A DNA stretch of 5,752 bases from Deltaproteobacteria bacterium. Its GTDB lineage: Bacteria; UBA10199; JACPAL01; JACOUP01. Positions 1-5,752 of this stretch are shown here, one piece after another (positions within the stretch are counted from its first letter, which is position 1; the number at the start of each line of letters is the position of its first letter). The notes below the pieces were generated by a model, which saw only the letters and a list, made by a program, of their open reading frames with translations, was not told the DNA's origin and made no database searches. A program made the position numbers and the translations under genes. The DNA is taken from positions 1-5,752 of the forward strand of contig JAUSKE010000018.1 in NCBI GenBank assembly GCA_030649435.1, in the 5' to 3' direction.

Positions 1-1806
1 GCATCCGCCGCCCTCCCCGCTCGACCCAATGAGGCCGACCGTTTCTTCAGGGGTATTGGAAGCCGCTGCACCACTGACGAGCAGATTTGTTCTCGCACCG
101 ACGTTACCAGACTTATCGACCGCTTCAACCGCAGCGAAATAAACAGTCCCGTTAGTCAAACCACTGACCTTGACCGTCACTGTCTCCCCGGAATCGGGTT
201 GCGATTCTGAAGCGGTCGCCAATGTTGCCGTTAACGTATCAGCGGCACTTGGGGCAGCATAGACATTATAGTGGTCCATATCGGCAGCGTCGAGACGGTC
301 AAAGTTGACGTAAAGACTCCCATTCCCAAAACCAACGCTGTTGATTGAAATCCCCGCAGGCGGTGTATCGACAGTGATTTCAGCCGCTCGCCGACCGATA
401 TTGCCTGAACTGTCGGTGACAAAAACAAAAAGCCGGTTAATCCCTTCGGCAAATTGGGAAGAGAAATCGCTATACTTGATTGTTGCCGTCGTTACACTGG
501 CATTGGCTGTGGCCACACTACCGGTCGTGAGTTCCTTACCATTCCCCGATTTATCTCCGCCTAATTTAAGGGAATAGGTGCCGGCATCGCTCGAAGTGAA
601 AATAACGGTGAAACTCCCCCCTGTTTTGAGTTTGTCGGCAGAAGCGGCGGCCGAGTCGAGGATCGGTACGCTGGAAACAGTCACAAACGGCTTCTCACTG
701 ATGAGCGACAAGGTACCGCTGGCGTTGGAGGTATAGACCCGCCCCTCACTCACGGAGCTGGCAACGATGGGACCGGGAGAGCCGGTAATGGCGATTGGAT
801 CCTTGTTTGTATCCGAGGAATCAATCTTGCTCATATCTAAAACCGTCGCCAAAACAAGCGTCGTCCCCGAAATGTCGAGATCAATCACCGAAACGCCGGC
901 AGACCCGGAGACAAAGGCATAGGTGTCATCCGGATTTTTCACGGTCGTCACCGTCACACCGGCCAGGGCACTGTTCATCGTCAACGAAATCGGAGTCACA
1001 CCGTTCGTGGCATTCCCGTCGGTATCCACCTGACTGTTTGTAAGAACACTGATCACACGAACCGTGCTGTCGGTCGCATCAGTCACCAGGACGAAATTCC
1101 CATCCGGTGTCGGGGCCATCGCCGTCAAGTTTGCCTTGTGAGCCGAATCGATATCAATCGTCGTCGGTGCTCCTCCCCCCTCCGGCATCACAAAAACAAG
1201 CCCTTCGTTCGACGTCACAAAAACCTTGTTTCCCCCTCCACCCGACGGTTTTATGAAGGTCATCGCTACTGACGTTGCCGGCTTACCGGCAGAGTCCTTG
1301 AGGTCAAACGGTTTGAGGCTACCATCCCCGGTATTAAAAACCTGAATCTTGCCGTTAGGCGTGTCGGCAATGTAAATTTTATCGTCTCCCCCCGATTTTG
1401 GATCGGCGGTCACGGCACCCAAAGCTCCTGTGGTGATACTCACCGCAGTCGGAGACTCGGTGATTTTTGTCAGGTCGACCTTGATCAGGTCGCCGTCATC
1501 CTGAGTCGCAAAGAGAAAATTCCCATGAAGAGCAATCCCTTTAATGTTACCCGCAAGGTCGGCGCCACTCTCTTTACTCTCTGTCAGGGCGGGGACCTGA
1601 TCGGTAGCGAATGTCCCAGTGTCGTTATCAATCTTCTTGATGTAATTACCGAAGGCGACAGTGAGGCTCAAATCATCCTCCGAGATCGGGAGGGCCACAG
1701 ACTGGGTGGAAACGGGACTCAAAATCCCTTTTTCTTTGTTCGGAAAAGGACTGGCGACCGCCGAAATAAACAGCAGAATAAGAGAAAACAGGCCGGCACG
1801 CTTCAT
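1..1806 (-). CDS. Secreted beta-propeller protein with Ig-like and FN3-like domains (3' end beyond window)
   Basis: An uninterrupted frame of 602 codons runs from ATG at 1806 to the left edge with no stop, so the C-terminus is missing. Residues 1-19 (MKRAGLFSLILLFISAVAS) form a Sec signal peptide with a likely AVA cleavage site and no lipobox cysteine, which fixes the start. Residues about 45-370 hold seven loosely repeated segments (near 45, 90, 131, 179, 227, 283 and 339) with the beta-propeller pattern of hydrophobic strand, PDG-like turn, VxVT strand and VxVID strand, for example APTPDGNFVLVTDATDSTV. Residues about 373-480 look like a bacterial Ig-like domain and 482-580 like a fibronectin type III domain; both end in a D-x-SGN-[IV]-G motif (VTDSSGNIG, VDKSGNVG). 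A Gly/Ser linker (GSSGEGGG) then reaches Cys602. Probable cell-surface or secreted binding or adhesion protein; the ligand is unknown. It follows asd by 50 nt and is functionally unrelated to it. Family assignment is from pattern only. Confidence 0.85.
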   Translation of the reverse strand, partial: MKRAGLFSLILLFISAVASPFPNKEKGILSPVSTQSVALPISEDDLSLTVAFGNYIKKIDNDTGTFATDQVPALTESKESGADLAGNIKGIALHGNFLFATQDDGDLIKVDLTKITESPTAVSITTGALGAVTADPKSGGDDKIYIADTPNGKIQVFNTGDGSLKPFDLKDSAGKPATSVAMTFIKPSGGGGNKVFVTSNEGLVFVMPEGGGAPTTIDIDSAHKANLTAMAPTPDGNFVLVTDATDSTVRVISVLTNSQVDTDGNATNGVTPISLTMNSALAGVTVTTVKNPDDTYAFVSGSAGVSVIDLDISGTTLVLATVLDMSKIDSSDTNKDPIAITGSPGPIVASSVSEGRVYTSNASGTLSLISEKPFVTVSSVPILDSAAASADKLKTGGSFTVIFTSSDAGTYSLKLGGDKSGNGKELTTGSVATANASVTTATIKYSDFSSQFAEGINRLFVFVTDSSGNIGRRAAEITVDTPPAGISINSVGFGNGSLYVNFDRLDAADMDHYNVYAAPSAADTLTATLATASESQPDSGETVTVKVSGLTNGTVYFAAVEAVDKSGNVGARTNLLVSGAAASNTPEETVGLIGSSGEGGGC

Positions 1807-1814
1807 CGTGCGGC

Positions 1815-1843
1815 ATTGTAGGGAATGTTTTGTGAAATTACAA
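1815..1843 (-). promoter_or_regulatory. Possible sigma70-type promoter of the surface-protein gene
   Basis: On the minus strand, TTGTAA (1838-1843, 4/6 match to the -35 consensus) is followed after exactly 17 nt by TACAAT (1815-1820, 5/6 match to the -10 consensus). The expected start site, about 7 nt downstream, falls at 1807-1809, immediately before the ATG at 1806. No Shine-Dalgarno sequence is present upstream of that ATG, which fits a leaderless or nearly leaderless transcript. The segment is AT-rich, so chance matches are likely enough that this stays tentative. Confidence 0.35.
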
Positions 1844-1856
1844 ATATTTTTGGATG

Positions 1857-2891
1857 CTAATCCAAGCGATGTTGTTGGATGAGGACTTCGGCGATCTGGA
1901 CGGCGTTGAGGGAGGCCCCTTTCCTCAGGTTGTCGGCAACGACCCAGAGCAAAATCCCATTCGGCACAGAGTCATCCCTCCGGACCCGCCCGACATAAAC
2001 GGCATCGGTCCCAGCGACTTCTGCCGGCAAAGGGTATTCTTTTGTCTGAAGATTATCTTTCAAGATAATTCCTGGGGATTCCTGAAGAAGTTTTTTGACC
2101 TCTTCCGGATCAATCGGTTCTTTGGTCTCAATCGCCACCGCCGCGGAATGACCACAAAAAACGGGGACTCGAACCGCCGTGACCGCAAGCCCCAACCGCG
2201 GAGAATCGAGAATTTTTCGGAGCTCCTCCATAATTTTAAACTCCTCTTTCGTCATCCCGTTCGGCAAAAAAGAATCGATCTGGGGAATGACATTGAAGGC
2301 GAGTCGATGGGGAAAAACCTTTTGAATAATCTCCTGCTGGCTAAAAAGAGAACGGGTCTGATCGGCCAACTCATCCATCCCCCCCTTACCCGCACCAGAG
2401 GCGGACTGGTAGGTGGCAATCACCATCCGTTTGATGCCGTAGCGTGCATCGATCGGTTTGGCAGCAACCGCAATCGGGATCGCCGAACAGTTCGGACCGG
2501 CGATAATCCCCTCGTGGTTTGCCATCGCGCTGGCGTTCACCTCAGGAATAACCAAGGGAACTTTCGGGTCCATCCGGTAGGCGCTCGAACAGTCGATCGC
2601 CACCGCTCCTTGTTTGACCGCCATCGGGATAAACTTTTTAGAAATCTCGGTCGGGGTATCCCCCATGATAAAATCGATCCCTTGAAATTCTTTTTCGGAA
2701 GCCAGACGAACCTTGATCGATTTTCCGCAGAAAGAGATCTCCTCACCAACCGATTTCTCAGAGGCAAACAGCCGAAGCTCACCAATCGGGAACTGCCGTT
2801 TTTCTAGGATATCAATCATCTCGCGCCCGACAACTCCAGTGGCGCCGAGGATCGCGACATTATATTTTTCTTTTGAAATTCCTTTTTTCAT
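1857..2891 (-). CDS. asd: Aspartate-semialdehyde dehydrogenase
   Basis: A complete 344-residue protein that reduces aspartyl-4-phosphate with NADPH to aspartate 4-semialdehyde in the cytoplasm, the branch point to lysine/diaminopimelate, threonine and methionine. The N-terminal Rossmann domain carries the dinucleotide loop GATGVVG (16-22). SSAYRMD (102-108) is the usual phosphate-binding arginine segment. The catalytic cysteine is Cys135 in GPNCSAIP, Gln162 lies in YQSASGAG, and the acid/base histidine is His248 in RVPVFCGHS. The length is normal for the shorter bacterial/archaeal-type enzyme (about 330-350). The ATG overlaps the leuB stop by four bases (ATGA), and a GGAG Shine-Dalgarno lies 5 nt upstream inside leuB, so this start is well supported and coupled to leuB translation. 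The first few residues (MKKGISKEKY) are a short extension before the Rossmann strand. Identity is secure. Confidence 0.97.
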   Translation of the reverse strand: MKKGISKEKYNVAILGATGVVGREMIDILEKRQFPIGELRLFASEKSVGEEISFCGKSIKVRLASEKEFQGIDFIMGDTPTEISKKFIPMAVKQGAVAIDCSSAYRMDPKVPLVIPEVNASAMANHEGIIAGPNCSAIPIAVAAKPIDARYGIKRMVIATYQSASGAGKGGMDELADQTRSLFSQQEIIQKVFPHRLAFNVIPQIDSFLPNGMTKEEFKIMEELRKILDSPRLGLAVTAVRVPVFCGHSAAVAIETKEPIDPEEVKKLLQESPGIILKDNLQTKEYPLPAEVAGTDAVYVGRVRRDDSVPNGILLWVVADNLRKGASLNAVQIAEVLIQQHRLD

Positions 2892-3994
2892 AATCTCTCC
2901 AATTCGACTCGAACTTTTTCTCCCATTTCGTGAGTGCCCGTTACCTTCTCACCCGCCTGCGCCAGATCAGCCGTCCGGGTCCCTTTTTCCAAAACCGCCT
3001 CCACCGCCCTTTCCACCCTCCGTGCTGCCTCGGAGAGACCAAAGGACAGTTCCAGCATCATCGCCACCGAAAGGATCGCCCCAAGGGGGTTCGCCCTTCC
3101 CTGCCCCGCAATATCGGGGGCTGACCCATGGATCGGCTCGTACAAACCAGCCGGTTTTCCCGCCCTGTTTTTTACCCCCCCGATGGAGGCCGAGGGCAAC
3201 ATCCCGATCGAGCCGGCCAACATGGAGGCCTCATCCGACAGGATGTCCCCAAAGAGATTATTGGTGACGATCACGTCAAATTGCCGGGGGTTTCTTACGA
3301 GTTGCATGGCACAGTTGTCAACATACATGTGAGAGAGCTCAACCTCGGGAAACTCCTTGTGGACCTGACTCACCACCTCTCGCCAGAGGATCGAACTCTC
3401 CAGAACATTCGCCTTATCCACAGAAGTCACCTTTTTTTGCCGTGTCAGAGCAACCTCAAAGGCCCGGTAAGCGATTCTTTCCACCTCGGTCACAGAATAA
3501 ACTTCGGTGTTCACCGCCCGATCCCCTTGTCGGCCCCGCGGCTCACCAAAATAAATCCCTCCGGTCAGTTCACGAACCACCAAAATATCGGTCCCCTGAA
3601 CAACCTCTCTCTTTAAGGGGGATGCGGCGAGTAAGGGGCCAGAAATCCTGACCGGCCTCAAATTGGCATAGAGGCCCAGGGTGCTACGCAGTTTCAACAA
3701 CGCCTGTTCCGGCCTCTTATCGTGAGGGAGTTTATCCCAGGCAGGACCACCGACCGCTCCCAAAAGCACCGCATCACTCTTTCGTGCATTGTCGAGCGTC
3801 TTGCCGGTGATTGGAACCCCTGTCGTTTCAAGCGCCGCTCCACCCACCAGCGCCTCTTCAATATGGAATTCAGGTAGGGGCGTATTGCAATACGCCCCTA
3901 CAGAGGCGATCTGTTTCAAGGTCAGAACCGCCTCGGCCAAGACTTCGGGACCAATCCCATCGCCAGGGAGGGTGAGAATATTAAATGTCGTCAT
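2888..3994 (-). CDS. leuB: 3-isopropylmalate dehydrogenase (carries an in-frame palindromic insertion)
   Basis: A complete 368-residue cytoplasmic enzyme that oxidatively decarboxylates (2R,3S)-3-isopropylmalate with NAD+ to the leucine 2-oxo acid precursor. Visible family motifs in order: LPGDGIGPEV (9-18), LLGAVGGPAWD (77-87), substrate arginines in LRSTLGLYANLRP (Arg103, Arg113) and VRELTGGIYFG (Arg141, Tyr148), Lys194 in VDKANVLESS, metal-binding Asp226, Asp250 and Asp254 (YVDNCAMQ, FGDILSDEAS), and the NAD-type loop HGSAPDIAGQG (289-299) with ANP (301-303). All catalytic residues are intact. The oddity is residues 32-41 (VGAYCNTPLP), encoded by a perfect palindrome and giving a loop longer than usual between helix 1 and the EEALVGG strand. 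The start ATG overlaps the stop of the upstream zinc-ribbon gene (ATGA) and has no Shine-Dalgarno, only A/T, so initiation probably depends on coupling. The stop overlaps asd by 4 nt. Confidence 0.97.
   Translation of the reverse strand: MTTFNILTLPGDGIGPEVLAEAVLTLKQIASVGAYCNTPLPEFHIEEALVGGAALETTGVPITGKTLDNARKSDAVLLGAVGGPAWDKLPHDKRPEQALLKLRSTLGLYANLRPVRISGPLLAASPLKREVVQGTDILVVRELTGGIYFGEPRGRQGDRAVNTEVYSVTEVERIAYRAFEVALTRQKKVTSVDKANVLESSILWREVVSQVHKEFPEVELSHMYVDNCAMQLVRNPRQFDVIVTNNLFGDILSDEASMLAGSIGMLPSASIGGVKNRAGKPAGLYEPIHGSAPDIAGQGRANPLGAILSVAMMLELSFGLSEAARRVERAVEAVLEKGTRTADLAQAGEKVTGTHEMGEKVRVELERL
2895..2900 (-). promoter_or_regulatory. Shine-Dalgarno of asd, inside the end of leuB
   Basis: The minus strand reads GGAGAG at 2900-2895, with GGAG ending 5 nt before the asd ATG at 2891. 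It lies in the last codons of leuB and supports the ATG that overlaps the leuB stop codon. Confidence 0.75.
3874..3901. repeat. Perfect 28-bp palindrome, REP/RAYT-like element, inside leuB
   Basis: Each 14-base arm reads GTAGGGGCGTATTG before its exact reverse complement, with no spacer and no mismatch; symmetry stops at both outer ends. As RNA it could form a GC-rich hairpin of about 12 bp with a TGCA-centred loop, starting about 94 nt into leuB. From memory, GTAGGGGC...GCCCCTAC palindromes are dispersed repeats in many bacterial genomes and resemble the hairpins associated with REP-associated Y1 transposases; no transposase is visible here. The dinucleotide CT (minus strand) flanks both sides, so repeat plus one copy is 30 bp, exactly ten codons. 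Only one copy occurs in the window. Confidence 0.85.
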
Positions 3995-4221
3995 TTTTTA
4001 TTTTTAAATAATTTAAAATATTCACAAAAATTGGACTTCTCTTTATCCAAAACCCTGTCGGCCTGCGGCTCACGGCATTCATTGTAGGCCGAGGGGTCGT
4101 AAAATTCGCAGTTTCGGCAACAGTGAAGGTCGGCCCCACAGTTAGGACAGTGCTCCTGCCGCCCCACACGGTCGGCGAACTCTAGAGATTTCCCGCAAGA
4201 AAAGCAATCCCCCTGGACCAC
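3991..4221 (-). CDS. Small cysteine-rich zinc-ribbon protein within the leucine operon
   Basis: A 76-residue protein of unknown function. Nine cysteines are arranged as CFSC (6-9) and CPNC (25-28), a C-x2-C-x15-C-x2-C zinc ribbon, followed by HCCRNC (33-38), Cys49 and Cys66 near the C-terminus (NFCEYF), which could make a second metal site. There is no signal peptide or membrane segment, so it is probably cytoplasmic. I recall similar small proteins with the HCCRNCxFYDP signature in Deltaproteobacteria, without an assigned function. Translation starts at GTG (4221), one base after the leuA stop, with AAGGAG 6 nt upstream; no in-frame ATG precedes the first CxxC. Its stop overlaps the leuB start (ATGA). 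The position between leuA and leuB, where leuCD often sit, suggests a role linked to this pathway or its metalloenzymes, but that is inference. The cysteine pattern makes it a real gene, not a spurious frame. Confidence 0.88.
   Translation of the reverse strand: MVQGDCFSCGKSLEFADRVGRQEHCPNCGADLHCCRNCEFYDPSAYNECREPQADRVLDKEKSNFCEYFKLFKNKK
3993..4022. other. 30-base A/T-only run over the leuB translation start region
   Basis: Thirty consecutive bases contain no G or C, in an otherwise GC-moderate region. The run codes for the Lys/Asn/Phe-rich tail of the zinc-ribbon protein (about KLFKNKK) and spans the place where a leuB Shine-Dalgarno should be. It leaves the leuB start unstructured but without an anti-16S match. 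Confidence 0.7.
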
Positions 4222-4222
4222 A

Positions 4223-5752
4223 TCAAACTCCTTTGGTTGGTTTGGCAGGCAGAGATTTGAAGAGTTCCAGACGATTTAAGGCGTTGAGGTAAGCGAGGGC
4301 TGAGGCCACAACAATATCGGTGTGAGAACCGGTGCCGCGGACGGTTCGCTCCCCTTCGGTGATCGCCACCATCACCTCTCCTTGGGCATCCATCCCGCCG
4401 GTGATTGCATTGATGCTAAACTTGGCCAAGGCCCCCTTGAAACCGGAGAGTTTTTGGATCGCCTTGAAGGCAGCATCAACCGGACCGGAACCTTTTTCAA
4501 CCGCCTTTTTCTTCTTGCCATTAATCTTCAATGAAACTTCAGCCTTTGGTGTGCCGGTTGTGCCGCTCTGGACCGAAAGAGAATCCAGCTGGTATTTTTC
4601 AGAGCCTGCACGACCGGTGGTAGCCACCAGAACCTCCAAGTCCTCGTCGTACACCTGTTTCTTTTTATCAGCCAGTTCCTTAAAGCGAACGAACAGTTTG
4701 TCCAGCGTCTCGTCAGAAAGGGCGTGTCCCATCTGCTCCAGTTTTTTTCTCAGGGCATGACGACCGGAATGTTTCCCCAAAACGTAGCGATGCTCCGACC
4801 AACCGACCAAGGCCGGTGTCATGATGGAATAGGTCAGCTCTGACCGGAGCAATCCTGCCTGGTGAATTCCTGATTCATGCGCAAAGGCATTGCTTCCAAC
4901 GATCGCCTTGTTCGGTTGCACCCCGACCCCGGTGATATGTGCCAGGAGCTTGCTTGCGGGGACAAGTTGTTCCGTAACGACCCGCGTTTCGAATCCCAAC
5001 TTTTCGTGCCGCACCTTGAGCGCCATCACAATCTCTTCCAGTGAAGCATTCCCAGCCCTTTCACCAATCCCGTTAATGGTACACTCGACCTGCCTCGCCC
5101 CTTGCTCAACCGCCGCCAGCGAATTGGCAACGGCAAGACCCAAATCATTGTGACAATGAACGCTGATCGTCACCTTGCCAATATCGGGAACCATTTTGAA
5201 GAGATGGGCGATCAAGCGGGAGTATTCGGTTGGGATCGTATACCCGACTGTATCCGGAATATTGATCGTCGTGGCCCCGGCCTTGATTGCCGCCTGAACC
5301 ACTTGGGCCAAATAGGTGGGGTCACTGCGGGTCGCATCTTCGGCAGAGAACTCGACATCGGATGTATACTTCTTCGCATGACGAACCGCCGCCACCGCCT
5401 CCTCCAACGCCTGTTCTCTCGATTTTCTCAGTTTATGTTGAAGATGAATGTCGGAGGTCGCAATAAAGGTATGCAACCGGGGGTTCTCCGCCTCACGAAG
5501 CGCCTCCCAAGAAAGGTCGATATCCTTCTCGGTCGCGCGAGCAAGCCCGGTCACGATGCACCCCTTGACCTTTCGCGCCACCGCCCGAACCGATTCAAAA
5601 TCCCCCTTCGAAGCGACCGGAAAGCCGGCCTCAATCACATCCACATTCAGTCGGACGAGTTGCTCCGCCATCCGAACCTTCTCGGCAAGATCCATTGAGC
5701 AACCGGGTGATTGTTCTCCGTCACGGAGGGTGGTATCAAAAATTTTGACGAC
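4223..5752 (-). CDS. leuA: 2-isopropylmalate synthase (first few N-terminal codons beyond the window)
   Basis: The first committed enzyme of leucine synthesis, condensing acetyl-CoA with 2-oxoisovalerate. The frame is open to the right edge: 509 residues are visible, starting VVKIFDTTLRDGEQSPGCSM, so the ATG at 5695 is an internal Met and only a few residues are missing compared with a usual length near 510-520. In visible numbering, the TIM-barrel catalytic domain carries the metal/substrate motif TTLRDGEQ (7-14), the metal-binding HCHND (199-203), NGIGERAGN (227-235), FAHESGIHQAG (290-300) and VLGKHSGRHAL (324-334). Residues about 387-495 form the C-terminal LeuA allosteric domain, ending in GTGSHTDIVVASALAYLNAL; by family knowledge this mediates feedback inhibition by leucine. 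The full regulatory domain argues for LeuA rather than a homocitrate synthase. It heads the visible operon, one base from the zinc-ribbon gene. Its promoter, leader and any attenuator lie outside the window. Confidence 0.97.
   Translation of the reverse strand, partial: VVKIFDTTLRDGEQSPGCSMDLAEKVRMAEQLVRLNVDVIEAGFPVASKGDFESVRAVARKVKGCIVTGLARATEKDIDLSWEALREAENPRLHTFIATSDIHLQHKLRKSREQALEEAVAAVRHAKKYTSDVEFSAEDATRSDPTYLAQVVQAAIKAGATTINIPDTVGYTIPTEYSRLIAHLFKMVPDIGKVTISVHCHNDLGLAVANSLAAVEQGARQVECTINGIGERAGNASLEEIVMALKVRHEKLGFETRVVTEQLVPASKLLAHITGVGVQPNKAIVGSNAFAHESGIHQAGLLRSELTYSIMTPALVGWSEHRYVLGKHSGRHALRKKLEQMGHALSDETLDKLFVRFKELADKKKQVYDEDLEVLVATTGRAGSEKYQLDSLSVQSGTTGTPKAEVSLKINGKKKKAVEKGSGPVDAAFKAIQKLSGFKGALAKFSINAITGGMDAQGEVMVAITEGERTVRGTGSHTDIVVASALAYLNALNRLELFKSLPAKPTKGV
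4228..4233 (-). promoter_or_regulatory. Shine-Dalgarno of the zinc-ribbon gene, inside the end of leuA
   Basis: The minus strand reads AAGGAG at 4233-4228 within the last sense codons of leuA, 6 nt before the GTG at 4221. An out-of-frame ATG (4223-4221) overlaps the leuA stop as ATGA and is 4 nt from the same site, but it opens only a 13-codon frame. The Shine-Dalgarno therefore decides in favour of the GTG. Confidence 0.7.

Noticed and set aside
341..1043. Several short plus-strand frames (341-577, 795-1043) opposite the surface-protein gene
   Set aside because: The minus strand carries a continuous 602-codon frame with a signal peptide and repeats here, so the short opposite frames are shadows.
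1807..1856. Rho-independent terminator after asd
   Set aside because: The 50-base gap has no GC-rich inverted repeat followed by a U-tract; only a short AAATATTT symmetry is present.
1854..2807. 317-codon plus-strand open frame opposite asd
   Set aside because: It is fully antisense to a complete, motif-perfect asd. Its translation is rich in Arg, His, Asn and Pro with no recognisable domain, as expected of a shadow frame.
2713..3267. 184-codon plus-strand open frame across the asd/leuB junction
   Set aside because: Low-complexity Pro/Ser/Arg-rich translation opposite two conserved enzymes; no start signal or family resemblance.
3874..3901. The palindrome as an intrinsic terminator or an operator
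   Set aside because: It is inside the leuB coding frame, is read through as ten codons, and has no following T-run on either strand. Operators are not expected mid-gene, so an inserted repeat is simpler.
3993..4040. Internal promoter for leuB in the A/T-rich run
   Set aside because: Only weak matches (about 4/6 and 4/6) can be found, and A/T-only sequence gives such matches by chance.
5693..5695. ATG at 5695 as the true start of leuA
   Set aside because: The frame continues upstream with the essential FDTTLRDGEQ motif, so this Met is internal and the gene is simply cut by the window edge.
5102..5698. 198-codon plus-strand open frame opposite leuA
   Set aside because: Antisense to conserved LeuA catalytic sequence, with no motif of its own; a shadow of the codon usage of leuA.

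Overview
This 5.75 kb window is almost wholly coding, and every gene I can support lies on the minus strand, so transcription runs from high to low coordinates. The order is leuA (5' end just off the right edge), a 76-codon cysteine-rich zinc-ribbon gene, leuB, asd, and a large secreted beta-propeller/Ig-like protein gene that runs off the left edge. Non-coding DNA is limited to about 50 bases between asd and the surface-protein gene and one base between leuA and the zinc-ribbon gene. No tRNA, rRNA, CRISPR array or insertion sequence with a transposase is visible.

Right and centre (1857-5752) form a tight amino-acid biosynthesis operon. LeuA makes 2-isopropylmalate, LeuB oxidises 3-isopropylmalate two steps later, and Asd makes aspartate semialdehyde for the lysine, methionine and threonine (hence isoleucine) branches. 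Gene spacing is extreme: 1 nt for leuA to zinc-ribbon, then 4-nt ATGA overlaps for zinc-ribbon to leuB and leuB to asd. This points to one mRNA with translational coupling. leuC and leuD, encoding the isomerase that acts between LeuA and LeuB, are not between these genes; a small metal-binding protein gene occupies that place.

Inside leuB, codons 32-41 are made by a perfect 28-bp palindrome (3874-3901) with the look of a dispersed GTAGGGGC...GCCCCTAC REP-type repeat. It is read in frame and lengthens LeuB between its first helix and the second strand without touching catalytic motifs. This is the most unusual item in the window.

Left (1-1806) is an exported protein: signal peptide, about seven beta-propeller blade repeats, an Ig-like domain, an FN3-like domain and a Gly/Ser linker ending in Cys at the window edge. 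A possible sigma70-type promoter just upstream would give a nearly leaderless transcript.

The organism looks like a Gram-negative bacterium of moderate GC. The leuB-asd linkage and the zinc-ribbon family recall Deltaproteobacteria-like or uncultivated lineages, but this is inference from gene content only. The enzyme identities are secure; the surface-protein function and zinc-ribbon role are not known.
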